Origin: Bacillota bacterium
GTDB lineage: Bacteria > Bacillota > Ch66 > Ch109
DNA: 64,000 bases
Assembly: GCA_013178275.1 (NCBI GenBank)
Contig: JABLWZ010000003.1
Span: 62,001-126,000 of the forward strand
Direction of reading: 5' to 3'
A program made the position numbers and the translations under genes. The notes under the pieces were generated by a model. That model saw only the letters and a program-made list of their open reading frames with translations, did no database searches and had not been told where the DNA came from. Shown in pieces: positions 50,542-60,768 of this stretch. Within the stretch, counting starts at the first letter, position 1. Every line of letters begins with the position of its first letter.

Positions 50542-51104
50542 TGGGCAAGGAACGGGCAAGGACAAGAATTAACTCCAAAGTTGACTCCCTGCCGGATGAA
50601 ATCCGGGCCAAGGTGGATGAAATGATTGTTGACACAAGCAACACCTATCAGGAGATTGCTGACTGGGTAAAGTCCCAGGGATATGAGGTCAGCAAGAGCA
50701 GTGTCGGCAGGTACGCCATGAGGACAACGGCGGCCACGCAAAGACTAATTGAAGCCCAAAAGCAGACGGAGGCCCTGGTCAGCGTGGTAAAAAGAAACCC
50801 TGATATTGACTACACGGATGCCGGGCTCATGATGCTGATGGACGGCCTGGTTAAAAAACTGACCACGGCTGAGGAGGAATTTGACCGGATGCCCTTAGAC
50901 AAGGCCGGAAGGCTCATAACGGCAATCAGCCGGACTAAGGTCTATAAAGACAGGGTCAAGCAGGACATGAAGAAGAAAGTCGAGCTGGCTTTTCAGGGGA
51001 TGGAAAGCGAGCTGATGGCCGCTATCAAGTCAGACCCGGAGCTTGCCAAAGAGCTGAAATCAGTGCTCGAAAGAGCCAAAGAAAAGATGATACAGGATGA
51101 TTAA
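50541..51104 (+). CDS. Small terminase-like protein (Mu gp27, DUF3486)
   Basis: A 187-residue protein with LPDEIRAKVDEMI and a helix-turn-helix (TYQEIADWVKSQGYEVSKSSVGRYA) followed by helical segments, as in Mu gp27. It should recognise phage DNA for packaging with the large subunit, whose start it overlaps. Confidence 0.88.
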   Translation: MGKERARTRINSKVDSLPDEIRAKVDEMIVDTSNTYQEIADWVKSQGYEVSKSSVGRYAMRTTAATQRLIEAQKQTEALVSVVKRNPDIDYTDAGLMMLMDGLVKKLTTAEEEFDRMPLDKAGRLITAISRTKVYKDRVKQDMKKKVELAFQGMESELMAAIKSDPELAKELKSVLERAKEKMIQDD

Positions 51105-52854
51105 ACTTGATGACTATATTCAGCAGTTAGATGAACAAGACACCGAACTCATACAAAACACGGAATACCAAAAGCGGCTCTTTGAAAATTATGTACTACG
51201 AAACGGGCAGTATTCCGAGGTTAGAGAAGAGCTCCTGAAGGAGTACCAGGCCGGGGCAGAACTGACCGGCCAGAAAGGTCTCCGCAAGAAGCTTGCCGCC
51301 ATAGACCTCGGCTATTTCGGAAGGGCCTATCTCCCCCATTATTTTGTCCGGGAATCCCCTCCCTTTCATGAGCGGCTGGATGACATATGGACTCAAGGGG
51401 TCATGAAGGGCAAGAATCCCCTTACCCAGCACAAGGAAATTTCCAGGGACAAGGGATGCAGGAGAGGAACTGCCGCTCCCCGCGGGCACGCAAAGTCAAC
51501 AACCTTTACATTCAAAGACACGCTGCACGCCATTCTCTACCAGTACAAGCATTACCCCATCATCCTTTCCGACAGCTCGGAGCAAGCGGAAGGCTTCCTG
51601 ACGGACATTAAGACAGAGCTCGAAGAAAACAGAAACATCATTGAGGACTTTGGAAACCTCAAGGGCAAGGTCTGGAAAAGCGGTGTCATCCTGACTTCAA
51701 CGGACATCAAGGTCGAGGGCATAGGCTCAGGCAAGAAAATCCGTGGACGGAGACACCGGAACTGGAGACCTGACCTCATTGTTCTTGATGACATCGAAAA
51801 CGACGAGAATGTAAACACACCGGAACAACGGAAGAAGCTTGAGAATTGGTTCTACAAGGCTGTATCAAAGGCCGGGGACACATACACGGATATTGTTTAC
51901 ATCGGGACTATCCTCCATTATGATTCCCTGCTTTCCAAGGTTCTCAAGAATCCTGAGTATCATTGCGTTAAATACCGGGGCGTTGTCAGTTTTGCAAGCA
52001 ATCAGGCGCTATGGGCCGCATGGGAAGTCATATACACAGACCTCGAAAACGAGCGGAGACAAGAGGACGCGCAGGAGTTCTTTGAAGCAAACAAAGAGGA
52101 AATGCTTGAGGGAACCGAGGTTCTTTGGGAAGCAAAGCTCTCTTACTATGATTTGATGATAATCAAGATATCAGAGGGCGAAGCGGCTTTCAACAGCGAG
52201 ATACAGAATGACCCGATTGACCCGGATTCCTGTACCTTTAACGAGGAGTGGTTTGACTTCTATGACGAGAGCTCAATCAACTTCTCGGATGCCGAATTTA
52301 TCTTTGTCGGTGCCAATGACCCGTCTCTCGGCAAGAACAAAAAGAGCGATACCTCCTCCATCATTGCGCTGGCTAAAAGTCTAAGGACTGGCTACATGTA
52401 CATTGTGGAGGCTTCCGTCGAGAAGAGAAAACCTGACGTAATCATTGACGATGCCATTGAGATGTCCCGGAGGCTCAAGCGAGACCTTAAAAAGCCGTTC
52501 TATAAGTTTGGGGTGGAGACGGTTCAATTCCAGTATTACTTCAAGGACATCATGGCAAAGAAGAGCGTGGAGGTCGGAGAGTACCTCCCTATTGAAGAAA
52601 TCCCGAGCGTGCAAAACAAGCACGTGAGAATTGAGTCCTTGCAGCCGTTTATTAAGAACAAATACCTGAAATTTAACCCCAAGCACAAAACGCTCTTGCA
52701 GCAATTCAAAGAGTACCCAATGGGTAAAAACGATGACGGCCCGGACGGTGTTGAAATGGCGGTCAGGCTGGCCCTCAGTATCAAGGGCAACACCAAGGTT
52801 GACTATAAATCGGTGCTCAGCAGGATGATGAAATTCAAAAGAGGGACCTATTAA
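51097..52854 (+). CDS. Terminase large subunit (Mu gp28-like)
   Basis: A 585-residue packaging motor. The ATPase shows PRGHAKSTTF (Walker A-like, about residue 129) and DLIVLDDIEND (Walker B, about 226). The C-terminal nuclease has FVGANDPSLGK, then KFGVETVQFQYYF and a final DGVEMAVRLAL acidic cluster. It cuts and pumps DNA into proheads. Confidence 0.93.
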   Translation: MIKLDDYIQQLDEQDTELIQNTEYQKRLFENYVLRNGQYSEVREELLKEYQAGAELTGQKGLRKKLAAIDLGYFGRAYLPHYFVRESPPFHERLDDIWTQGVMKGKNPLTQHKEISRDKGCRRGTAAPRGHAKSTTFTFKDTLHAILYQYKHYPIILSDSSEQAEGFLTDIKTELEENRNIIEDFGNLKGKVWKSGVILTSTDIKVEGIGSGKKIRGRRHRNWRPDLIVLDDIENDENVNTPEQRKKLENWFYKAVSKAGDTYTDIVYIGTILHYDSLLSKVLKNPEYHCVKYRGVVSFASNQALWAAWEVIYTDLENERRQEDAQEFFEANKEEMLEGTEVLWEAKLSYYDLMIIKISEGEAAFNSEIQNDPIDPDSCTFNEEWFDFYDESSINFSDAEFIFVGANDPSLGKNKKSDTSSIIALAKSLRTGYMYIVEASVEKRKPDVIIDDAIEMSRRLKRDLKKPFYKFGVETVQFQYYFKDIMAKKSVEVGEYLPIEEIPSVQNKHVRIESLQPFIKNKYLKFNPKHKTLLQQFKEYPMGKNDDGPDGVEMAVRLALSIKGNTKVDYKSVLSRMMKFKRGTY

Positions 52855-52870
52855 GAGGGGGTGACAAACG

Positions 52871-54439
52871 TTGGCGAAAAAACGCAATAAGGCAAACAAC
52901 CGGATAGTAACCAAGAAACCTGAGCTCCTTGAAATTGCAGTCGCTCAGGTTCAGGACAAATATTCAACCTACCCCTCTAACGGGCTGACACCGGTCAGAC
53001 TGGCACGGATATTCAGGGAAGCGGATGCCGGGGATGTTCTGAGGCAGATGGAATTATTTGAGGAGATGGAAGAGAAAGACCCTCACTTGTTCTCCCAGCT
53101 TCAGACAAGGAAGAATGCAGTCACCGGGCTTGATTATGAGATTATTCCCTTCTCTGACGATGAGGGCGACAAGGAAATTGCCGAGTTTGTCAAGCAAGAG
53201 ATTGAGAGCCTGGAAAACCTTGAGGATGCCTTACTGGACTTACTGGACGCCATAGGCAAGGGAATAGCCATAAGTGAAATCATTTGGACTTATGACGAGG
53301 GCAAAGTCACCGTCAAGGATATCAAATGGCGGCATCAAAAGCGGCTGTTTTGGGATGACAGAGACATCCTGAAAATCACAACAAAGGACTTCCCCTCCGG
53401 GCTGGAGATTCCCGAAAACAAGTTTATCATCCACCGGTACAAAGCAAGGTCTGGTCATCCCTCCAGGGCGGGCGTGCTCCGGGTGGTGGCCTGGATGTAC
53501 CTCTTTAAGAATTACGACATTAAGGACTGGGTAAGTTTTTGTGAAGTTTTCGGGATGCCGCTGAGGTTGGGGAAATACAATCCCTCGGCAAGCGAAGAAG
53601 ACAAGCTGGCCCTCATGAGGGCGCTGGTGCAAATTGGGACGGATGCAGCCGGTATCATCCCGGACGGGACGGAGATTGAGTTCAAAGAAAGCGCGAAGAC
53701 AACCTCAATCAACGTGTATGAGTCCCTGGCCCGCTTTTGTGACGAGCAGACATCAAAGGCCGTACTCGGCCAGACCCTGACCTCCGACTCGGGAAGCGGT
53801 TCTTATGCCCAGTCGAAAACCCATAACGAGGTAAGGCATGACTTGACGGTTGCGGACTGCAAGGCCCTGGCCGCTACGCTCAGGAGGGATTTAATCCGTC
53901 CTCTCGTCTTGTTCAACTACGGAGAGGACAAGAGAATCCCCTATCTGAGGTTTGACTGCGAGGAGGCCGATGACCAAAAGGAAACGGTTGACATCTATGA
54001 AAAGCTTATTTGCAACATAGGTCTCAAGGTTCCAACGGCTCACCTGTACAAGAAATTCAGCATACCCAAGCCGGAGGAAGGAGAAGAAGTGGCAACTCCC
54101 CCGGCAGGAATGCCCGGTATGCCCCTTAACCTGAAGACCCTGAAAAACAAAACGGACAGAAACCCGGTTAACGACGAGTACCAGGCGCGAATTGACAAGC
54201 TTGCTGATGCGGCTGCCGCGCAAAGTTCAAGTGTTTTTGCCAAGATTTTTGAGCCGGTAATGAAGCTGCTTGATGAAACGGAAAGCCTGGAGGAACTGAA
54301 AAAGCAGCTTGAAGATGAAAACTTTGTCGAGACCCTCTATAAAAAGATGGACATCAAAGACCTTGATGAGCTCCTTCAAAAGGCAATGTTCTACGCTGAT
54401 ATGCTCGGAAGGATGAAGGAAAATGAAAGACCTGTTTGA
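52871..54439 (+). CDS. Portal protein (Mu gp29, DUF935)
   Basis: A 522-residue portal with DUF935 features: GDVLRQMELFEEMEEKDPHLFSQLQTRKNAV, KYNPSASEEDKLALMRAL and SYAQSKTHNEVR. It forms the dodecameric ring for DNA entry and tail joining. TTG start behind GAGGGGGTG. Overlaps the next gene. Confidence 0.93.
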   Translation: MAKKRNKANNRIVTKKPELLEIAVAQVQDKYSTYPSNGLTPVRLARIFREADAGDVLRQMELFEEMEEKDPHLFSQLQTRKNAVTGLDYEIIPFSDDEGDKEIAEFVKQEIESLENLEDALLDLLDAIGKGIAISEIIWTYDEGKVTVKDIKWRHQKRLFWDDRDILKITTKDFPSGLEIPENKFIIHRYKARSGHPSRAGVLRVVAWMYLFKNYDIKDWVSFCEVFGMPLRLGKYNPSASEEDKLALMRALVQIGTDAAGIIPDGTEIEFKESAKTTSINVYESLARFCDEQTSKAVLGQTLTSDSGSGSYAQSKTHNEVRHDLTVADCKALAATLRRDLIRPLVLFNYGEDKRIPYLRFDCEEADDQKETVDIYEKLICNIGLKVPTAHLYKKFSIPKPEEGEEVATPPAGMPGMPLNLKTLKNKTDRNPVNDEYQARIDKLADAAAAQSSSVFAKIFEPVMKLLDETESLEELKKQLEDENFVETLYKKMDIKDLDELLQKAMFYADMLGRMKENERPV

Positions 54440-55163
54440 GCTATTGACAAAAGAAATTGCCTTTGAAGAAGCGGTGAGCTACTTCGGGGATAAGCTCCCG
54501 TTGAAGCCCTCGGAGTTTTACAAGCTGGCCGATGAATACAGGAACAAGGCTTTCACGGTTTCGGGATACTCCAAAATCCAGGTGCTCAACAAATTCCATG
54601 ACGAGCTCTTGAAGGCAATCAAGGAAGGCACAACCTTGAGGGACTTCAAGGACAGCATGAATGAGTTCCTGGAAAACAAGGGTTATAAGGGCATCACAAA
54701 CTTTCAGGCCGACAACATCTTTAGGACGAACATTCAAACATCCTACCAGGTCGGCCACTACAGGCAGATGACCTCACCGGAGGTTTTGAGGCTCCGGCCC
54801 TATTGGGAGTATGACGCAGTAGGCGACACGCACACAAGGCCCTCTCATTTGGCGATGGACGGCAGGGTTTTCAGAGCGGATGACCCTGTTTGGGATACCT
54901 GGTATCCCCCGAACGGCTTCCGGTGCCGGTGCGGGGTGAAGACCTTATCGGAAAGGCAGGTCAGAGAAAGAGGTCTCAAGGTGGAGACGGGGGCTCCCCA
55001 GGCCGCTGAGGTTGACGGGAAGTTTGTGAACATACTTCCTGACCCGAACTTCGCAAATAATCCGGCAAAGGTGCCGTTTAAGCCTGACCTGAAGGACTAT
55101 CCTGAGCCGCTCAAAAAAGCGTTTGAAAGGAGAGAGACATCAAAGAAAAAGACGAGCAAATAA
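54423..55163 (+). CDS. Head morphogenesis protein (Mu gp30/SPP1 gp7-like)
   Basis: A 246-residue minor head protein: NIFRTNIQTSYQVGHYRQM, and the metal-site-like DTHTRPSHLAMDGRVF followed by YPPNGFRCRCGV. It assists capsid assembly. Overlaps portal by 17 bp. Confidence 0.9.
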   Translation: MKDLFELLTKEIAFEEAVSYFGDKLPLKPSEFYKLADEYRNKAFTVSGYSKIQVLNKFHDELLKAIKEGTTLRDFKDSMNEFLENKGYKGITNFQADNIFRTNIQTSYQVGHYRQMTSPEVLRLRPYWEYDAVGDTHTRPSHLAMDGRVFRADDPVWDTWYPPNGFRCRCGVKTLSERQVRERGLKVETGAPQAAEVDGKFVNILPDPNFANNPAKVPFKPDLKDYPEPLKKAFERRETSKKKTSK

Positions 55164-55276
55164 AAGCCCAAATTTAATAGTTTTTCCACTCGGTAAGGTA
55201 TTTATACCTAAATCGAAATTAAGCCCCGTTATAACGCGTGCTAACGGCGTTAGAGGCGAAACTGAGAGGTGAGTCT

Positions 55277-56326
55277 ATGACCGGGAGATTAGTTTTGAGT
55301 ATAAGCTCTTCAACAATAGAAGGTGTTCCCGATGTGGTGAGCCTCCTGCCGTTTGGAAAGGTCAGGTCTCAAAAGGGGGACTTCATTGTTGATGATGAGA
55401 GCTTTAAACGAATCAGGAACACCTTTGAGGAAAGAGGCATCGACATAGTTATTGACTATGAACACCAGACCCTTGAGGATGTTCAAGCTCCTGCCGGTGG
55501 ATGGATAAAGGATTTGTTCATCCGGGACGGAGCGATTGCGGCAAAGGTGGAGTGGACTCCCAAGGCCCAGGAGTATATCAAAAACAAGGAATATAAATAC
55601 CTCTCCCCTGTTGTCCTGGTGAGAAAGAGTGACCAAAAGGCGGTTGTTCTCCATTCCGTGGCGCTGACAAACACACCGGCAATAGACGGTATGTTTGCGA
55701 TAGTAAACTCAATAAACCTTGATGAATTTGAAGAAGGAGGAAAGGACATGGAACTTTTAAAAAAGCTGGCGGCTCTCCTCGGACTCCCCGAAGACGCTAC
55801 AGAGGAGCAGGTAATACAGGCTATCAAAACAGCCGTGGGAGAAGTCGGGAAACTGCAAGAGGAAATCAAGAAGCTGCAAGAAGGCAAAGGAGAAGGAACG
55901 GAGCCGGTTACCAACAAGGTTATCTGCGGCCTGCTCGGAATCGACAGCAAGGAGGCAAAGACTGAGGACGTGGCAGCCGCTATCATGGCCCTGAAAAACC
56001 CGGCAAACTTTGTGCCGGTGACAGAGTTCAACAAGCTCAAGGAAAGGCTGGATAAAAAGGACAGCGAGGAGCTTGTAACCAAGGCGCTGAAAACGGGCAA
56101 AATCTCGGCGGCTCAGAAAGAATGGGCTGAAGAATATGCCCTGAAAGACCCCGAAGGCTTCAAGAAGTTTGTTGAGAAAGCCCCTCAAGCCGTCCCGATG
56201 GGAGAATTGGAAATCGAGGACACCAAACGCAATGAGGCCAGGTTTGAAGAAGCCACAATGACGGTATGCAAAATGCTCGGGGTGTCCAAGGAAGATGTTG
56301 AGAAATACGGAAAGGACGTGAAGTAA
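55277..56326 (+). CDS. Prohead protease/scaffold (Mu gpI-like)
   Basis: A 349-residue protein. The N-terminal protease part shows DIVIDYEHQTLEDVQAPAGGWIKDL with a His in YEHQT and VALTNTPAIDGM; the C-terminal part is a charged helical scaffold (VGKLQEEIKKLQEG). ATG behind GAGAGGTGAG; an open frame extends slightly upstream. About 110 bp before it is gene-free. Confidence 0.9.
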   Translation: MTGRLVLSISSSTIEGVPDVVSLLPFGKVRSQKGDFIVDDESFKRIRNTFEERGIDIVIDYEHQTLEDVQAPAGGWIKDLFIRDGAIAAKVEWTPKAQEYIKNKEYKYLSPVVLVRKSDQKAVVLHSVALTNTPAIDGMFAIVNSINLDEFEEGGKDMELLKKLAALLGLPEDATEEQVIQAIKTAVGEVGKLQEEIKKLQEGKGEGTEPVTNKVICGLLGIDSKEAKTEDVAAAIMALKNPANFVPVTEFNKLKERLDKKDSEELVTKALKTGKISAAQKEWAEEYALKDPEGFKKFVEKAPQAVPMGELEIEDTKRNEARFEEATMTVCKMLGVSKEDVEKYGKDVK

Positions 56327-56327
56327 T

Positions 56328-56729
56328 ATGGCGCTGACGGCAGGAAGGAACACCGTTGAAGTCCAGGACGGGAAAACCCTGGTGCTCCCGGTAAAGGCCA
56401 ACGCCAAGATTTTTGAAGGCTCCCTGGTTGTGCTTGATGCAACGGGGTACGCCGTTCCGGGGAGTACGGCTGAAGGACTGAAGGCTGCCGGGAGAGCTGA
56501 GGAGTTTGTTGACAACACAGGCGGCGCAGACGGAGCCAAGACGGTCAAAGTCAGGCGGGGCGTTTTTAAGTGGAACAACGATGATACCAATCCCGTGACC
56601 GAACAGGACATTTTGAAAGACTGCTACATCAAGGATGACGAAACCGTCACCATGCTGGCGGTGGGAACGTCCGTCGCCGGTAAGGTGATAGGACTTAATA
56701 ACGGTGAGGTCATCGTTGAAACGCTTTAA
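56328..56729 (+). CDS. Capsid decoration-like protein (DUF2190)
   Basis: A 133-residue beta-rich protein: KTLVLPVKANAKIFEGSLVVLDATGYAVPGS and VGTSVAGKVIGLNNGEVIV. DUF2190 proteins sit between protease and major head protein and probably stabilise capsids. Starts directly after the protease stop. Confidence 0.8.
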   Translation: MALTAGRNTVEVQDGKTLVLPVKANAKIFEGSLVVLDATGYAVPGSTAEGLKAAGRAEEFVDNTGGADGAKTVKVRRGVFKWNNDDTNPVTEQDILKDCYIKDDETVTMLAVGTSVAGKVIGLNNGEVIVETL

Positions 56730-56768
56730 TACCAAAACACTTTAATTCCGAAGGAGGCTAAAAAGGCT

Positions 56769-57656
56769 ATGATAGTTAACCAACAGGCGTTACATGGAAT
56801 TGCAACAGGCTTTAAAACCTTGTTCAACAAGGTCTTTGACGAAACAAAGACCCTTTGGGACAAGATTGCAACCAAAGTCCCCAGCGAGACCGGGGAAGAA
56901 AATTACAAATGGCTCGGCAAGATTCCCCGGATGAGGGAATGGATTGGAGACAGAGAGATTCAAAACCTTGCTGCCTCCGATTACACCATCAAGAATAAGG
57001 ATTTTGAGCTTACCATCGGCGTTGACCGGAACGACATCGAGGATGACAAGATTGGCGTCTATAACCCGGTTGTCCAGGATATTGCTCAGAGCACGGCAAC
57101 CTTCCCGGATGACCTTGTTTTCGGGCTTTTGAAAGGCGGCTTTGAAAACAAGTGCTATGACGGGCAGCCGTTCTTTTCCACTACCCACAAGGTAGGCAAA
57201 AAGGTTGTCTCCAACAAGGGCACAAAGAAACTCTCCCCTACAACCTATGCGGAGGCCAGGGCTGCAATAATGTCCATGACCGATGAGCACGGCAACAGCC
57301 TGAAGCTCATTCCTAACCTCCTGGTTGTGGCCCCCGGTGAAGAGGAAAACGGGAGAAAAATTCTCCTTGCTGACCAGATTGAAGGCACGACAAATATTTA
57401 CAAAGGCACGGCTGAGCTGCTGGTTGTCCCTGACCTGGCCGGAGCTGATTCGGCCTGGTATCTGCTTTGCACTACAAAGCCCCTGAAGCCGCTTATCTTC
57501 CAGGAGAGAAAGGCTCCGAAGTTCGACGCCTTGATTGATGAGAAGGACGAGAATGTATTCATGAGAAAGCAGTACCTTTATGGAGTGCACTCCAGGGCTA
57601 ACGCTGGTTACGGCTTTTGGCAGATGGCTTTTGGCAGCACTGGCGAACAAGCGTAA
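56769..57656 (+). CDS. Major head protein (Mu gpT-like)
   Basis: A 295-residue capsid protein of the Mu gpT family: GFKTLFNKVFDETKTLWDKIATKVPSETGEENYKWLG, RNDIEDDKIGVYNP and LVVAPGEEENGRKIL. ATG behind AAGGAGG. Confidence 0.93.
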   Translation: MIVNQQALHGIATGFKTLFNKVFDETKTLWDKIATKVPSETGEENYKWLGKIPRMREWIGDREIQNLAASDYTIKNKDFELTIGVDRNDIEDDKIGVYNPVVQDIAQSTATFPDDLVFGLLKGGFENKCYDGQPFFSTTHKVGKKVVSNKGTKKLSPTTYAEARAAIMSMTDEHGNSLKLIPNLLVVAPGEEENGRKILLADQIEGTTNIYKGTAELLVVPDLAGADSAWYLLCTTKPLKPLIFQERKAPKFDALIDEKDENVFMRKQYLYGVHSRANAGYGFWQMAFGSTGEQA

Positions 57657-57669
57657 AGGATGATGCGGA

Positions 57670-58119
57670 ATGCCTTACTGCACGGTTGAAGAAGTCAGGG
57701 GAATGATAAAGGCCGATGCCCTCAACATGATAATCGGTGACGAGTACATTGAGGATGAAGAGGAAAGAGAAGCCAGAATCATCCCCATTATCGAGGAGGC
57801 AATCAAAGACGCAGACGGGGAGATTGACGGGTATCTTGTCAAAAGGTACTCCGTCCCCCTCTCCCCTACCCCGAAGGTAATCAATAAGTTTAGCAAGGAC
57901 ATTGCAGTTTACAACCTCTTTTCAAGAGCCGGAATTGATGAAGGAGAGAAAGAAAAAAACTTCTTAAACAGGTATAAAGCCGCAGTAAAGTTCCTGGAGA
58001 ATGTGGCGAAGGGCGTTGTCGATATCGGCATCACCGACAACACCAAAAAGGCAAACACCGGATTCTCCGCAAATTCAAGTACACGGCTGTTTTCGAGGGG
58101 CAGCATGAAAGGGATGTAA
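57670..58119 (+). CDS. Head-completion-like protein (Mu gp36, DUF1320)
   Basis: A 149-residue protein with DGEIDGYLVKRYSVPLSPTPKVI and NRYKAAVKFLENVAKG, characteristic of DUF1320. Probably a head-tail connector protein. Confidence 0.87.
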   Translation: MPYCTVEEVRGMIKADALNMIIGDEYIEDEEEREARIIPIIEEAIKDADGEIDGYLVKRYSVPLSPTPKVINKFSKDIAVYNLFSRAGIDEGEKEKNFLNRYKAAVKFLENVAKGVVDIGITDNTKKANTGFSANSSTRLFSRGSMKGM

Positions 58120-58122
58120 CCG

Positions 58123-58623
58123 ATGTACAGCATTAGGCTTGAGGGTGATGTGAGAAAGCTCATGAAGAAACTGAGCGGCCTGGAAAACGTTGATTTAAAA
58201 GGCGCAAGCCTGACGTTGGCAGAGGTTCTCAGAACGTCCACAAGGGAAAGGTTCAAGGAGCAAAAGAGCCCGGAGGGGAAACCATGGACAAAATCAATCA
58301 GGGCTCTCCGTGAAAGCGGAACAACGCTGACGGAAAGCGCAAGGTTGAAAAACTCTATCAAGTCTACTGCTGACAGCACGGGTTTTGCGGTAGGAACGAA
58401 CACGGTCTATGCCAGGACTCACCAGTTTGGAGAAAAAGGGAGAAAGGTCACAATCAGGGCCAAGACATCCAGGGGCCTTATCTTCCAGGTAGACGGGAGA
58501 TGGATTCGCAAGAAGCAAGTAACCGTCAACATCAAAATCCCGGCGCGTCCCTTCTTAGGCATCTCCGAGGAGGACATGCAAGAAATCAAGGGAACCCTCG
58601 AAGATATCATAGCGGAGGCATAA
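58123..58623 (+). CDS. Virion morphogenesis protein (Mu gpG-like)
   Basis: A 166-residue protein: RERFKEQKSPEGKPWTKSIRALRESGTTLTESARL, TNTVYARTHQFGEKG and IPARPFLGISEEDMQEI, as in the phage_tail_S/gpG family used in tail completion and joining. Confidence 0.9.
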   Translation: MYSIRLEGDVRKLMKKLSGLENVDLKGASLTLAEVLRTSTRERFKEQKSPEGKPWTKSIRALRESGTTLTESARLKNSIKSTADSTGFAVGTNTVYARTHQFGEKGRKVTIRAKTSRGLIFQVDGRWIRKKQVTVNIKIPARPFLGISEEDMQEIKGTLEDIIAEA

Positions 58624-58626
58624 AAG

Positions 58627-59115
58627 ATGATTGGGCAATGCAAAGAGTATCTAATACAAAAGCTCAAAGACGCTGGCATAAAGTCAAAAGTGCACACCAG
58701 CATGAAGACTCTTGAGAAATCCAATGAAAGCCATGTCGGAGCGGTATTGTTTGAGAGTGATGCCTATACCCGAAGCGGCTCAAAAACCATCTATGTAGAC
58801 CAAGAGGGCGTCAAGCGAAAGAGGGTCAAGGTATTCAACCGGAAAACAAGCTTTATGGTTGTCATTGGAGAGTATGAAGAAAGCAAGTGTGAGAACATCT
58901 TTGAGAACCTTATTGCCCTGCTGGACAGAGGGATTGTGATTGACGGGAATTTCACAGCCATTGAGGTTGAGGATGCTGACTGGGTGGACGAAAGCGACAG
59001 CATCTTAAAAGCAAAAATAGCCGTCCAGGTTAAAATCACCTTTGACGGCGGCATATACAAAGACTCCGCGCTCGGCACGATGAGCGAATTGGAGCAAACA
59101 CTTGAGAAGGAGTGA
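58627..59115 (+). CDS. Mu gp37-like tail-terminator-position protein
   Basis: A 162-residue protein with TFDGGIY near its end and an alternating strand pattern (VGAVLFESDAYTRSGSKTIYV). The family cannot be fixed with certainty; position matches Mu gp37, probably tail terminator. Confidence 0.7.
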   Translation: MIGQCKEYLIQKLKDAGIKSKVHTSMKTLEKSNESHVGAVLFESDAYTRSGSKTIYVDQEGVKRKRVKVFNRKTSFMVVIGEYEESKCENIFENLIALLDRGIVIDGNFTAIEVEDADWVDESDSILKAKIAVQVKITFDGGIYKDSALGTMSELEQTLEKE

Positions 59116-59119
59116 GACA

Positions 59120-59347
59120 ATGGCGACGAGCAAACCAACAGCCGAAACTCCTCCTGAGCTCCTCAGCATCGAGGAACTGAAGAGGAGAAACCGAACGCCC
59201 GACAGGGTGTTTGAAGGCATGAAAGCCGCTGAGAACTGGAAGACCGGAAAGTCGGTGACTCAGGCAGATTATGAGAAGGCATTGAAGGGATTCTTAGAGT
59301 CCCCAATGGGAGGAAAGAAGGTGAAGCAAGATGCTAAGGGACGTTAA
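59120..59347 (+). CDS. Small tail-region protein (Mu gp38-like position)
   Basis: A 75-residue protein; ATG behind GAAGGAG. It contains SIEELKRRNRTPDRVFEGMKAAENWKTGK and overlaps the sheath gene by 17 bp. Function unknown. Confidence 0.7.
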   Translation: MATSKPTAETPPELLSIEELKRRNRTPDRVFEGMKAAENWKTGKSVTQADYEKALKGFLESPMGGKKVKQDAKGR

Positions 59348-60755
59348 TACCATCATCACTGACGGCGGGCTTGGAGTGGATACGGCCAAGGGCGAAGGGA
59401 TTCATTTCAAGATAGGGGTCTCCCCTGTTGTGTCCGATGTGCCGATTATTATCACCGGCAGCATGAACGCAAAAAAAATCAAAGAAAAGCTCGGGCTCTC
59501 CCCTCTTGCCGATGCCTGCATGGACAGCGTGGAAAACGGTTCGAGCATGATTTATTGTTTGCCGGTGGCGGCATCCGTCCCCGGCACGGTTGATGATGTC
59601 GTGAAGGTCGGGACGGGTCTCGGGACATGCACGGTGCAGGGCACTCCGAATAACGCCTATGAAATCATTGTGAAGTTTACCGGGGCGGGCGGGTTTAACC
59701 TGGCGGTGCTCAGGTACTCGGTGGACGGAGGATATTCCTTCTCTGAAGAAACTACCCTGGCGGTCAACGGAGAGCTTGACATCCCCTCCACCGGCTTAAA
59801 ATTCGTCTTCGCAGAGGATGCGGAAACCCCGGCAGACTCTTATAGGATTGGCGATACTTTCACCGTGAAGACCGAAGCTCCGCAGATGACCAACCAAGAC
59901 GTGCTCACGGCCATAGACAAACTGAGGACTGTCAACTATTCCTTTGAGTACGTGCATATTGTGGGAGAGTCAACCAAGGCTCTTTGGGCGGCGGTCTCTA
60001 CGGAGCTGGGCAGGCTCTTCGAGCTATATAAAAAGCCGATGTTTTTCATCTTTGAAGCGAGGAATATCACAGACCAGGAAAACCTTGACCAGTACGCTCA
60101 GTATCTTGTCAATGAGAGGGTCGGGCTCCAAAACACCGACATCCAGATTGTAACGGCCAGGTCGCTCTACACGAGGATGGACGGCACGGTCAAGGACATC
60201 AACAACGCTGGGATTGTATGCGGCCTATATTCCAGGGCCAAGATTCAGCAGTCTATTGGCGAAGTGAAGAGCTTCAGCATAGCGGAGAACAAAATGCTTG
60301 AACTGCTTCCCAGGGGGATTGAGGACTATCTCTCATTACTGGATGAAACAAAGTATCTGACATTCAGGAAGTATGAAGGCATCGAGGGCTTTTATGTCAC
60401 GAATGCAAGAATGATGTGCCCTGACGGTTCTGACTACAGGTATGGGGAAGATGCCAGGGTCAAAAACAAGATTATCCGGGAAACGAGGAAACAGGCCCTC
60501 CAGGAGCTGCAAAGCGACATCGACATGGAAGATGTCCAGGGCAGCCTTGAAACGATAGCCAAGTTCATCCTGGCCCCGGTTGACACGATGGTAAGAAACA
60601 AGGAAATCTCTTCTGCAAGAATCGTTGTCCCTGAAGGCCAGGACATCCTTGTAACCGAAAAGCTCAACGTCATTATCAGGTTTGTTCCCATCGGCCATAT
60701 AAGGGAAATCGAGATTGACCTCGGAATGGAGAACCCATTCAGGACACAGCAATAA
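59331..60755 (+). CDS. Tail sheath protein (DUF2586/Mu gpL-like)
   Basis: A 474-residue contractile sheath protein. Features: FKIGVSPVVSDVPIIITGSMNAKKIKEKLG, FEYVHIVGESTKALW and the C-terminal LNVIIRFVPIGHIREIEIDLGMENPF. It shows the phage is a myovirus. Confidence 0.88.
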   Translation: MLRDVNTIITDGGLGVDTAKGEGIHFKIGVSPVVSDVPIIITGSMNAKKIKEKLGLSPLADACMDSVENGSSMIYCLPVAASVPGTVDDVVKVGTGLGTCTVQGTPNNAYEIIVKFTGAGGFNLAVLRYSVDGGYSFSEETTLAVNGELDIPSTGLKFVFAEDAETPADSYRIGDTFTVKTEAPQMTNQDVLTAIDKLRTVNYSFEYVHIVGESTKALWAAVSTELGRLFELYKKPMFFIFEARNITDQENLDQYAQYLVNERVGLQNTDIQIVTARSLYTRMDGTVKDINNAGIVCGLYSRAKIQQSIGEVKSFSIAENKMLELLPRGIEDYLSLLDETKYLTFRKYEGIEGFYVTNARMMCPDGSDYRYGEDARVKNKIIRETRKQALQELQSDIDMEDVQGSLETIAKFILAPVDTMVRNKEISSARIVVPEGQDILVTEKLNVIIRFVPIGHIREIEIDLGMENPFRTQQ

Positions 60756-60768
60756 GGAGGGTTGAAAA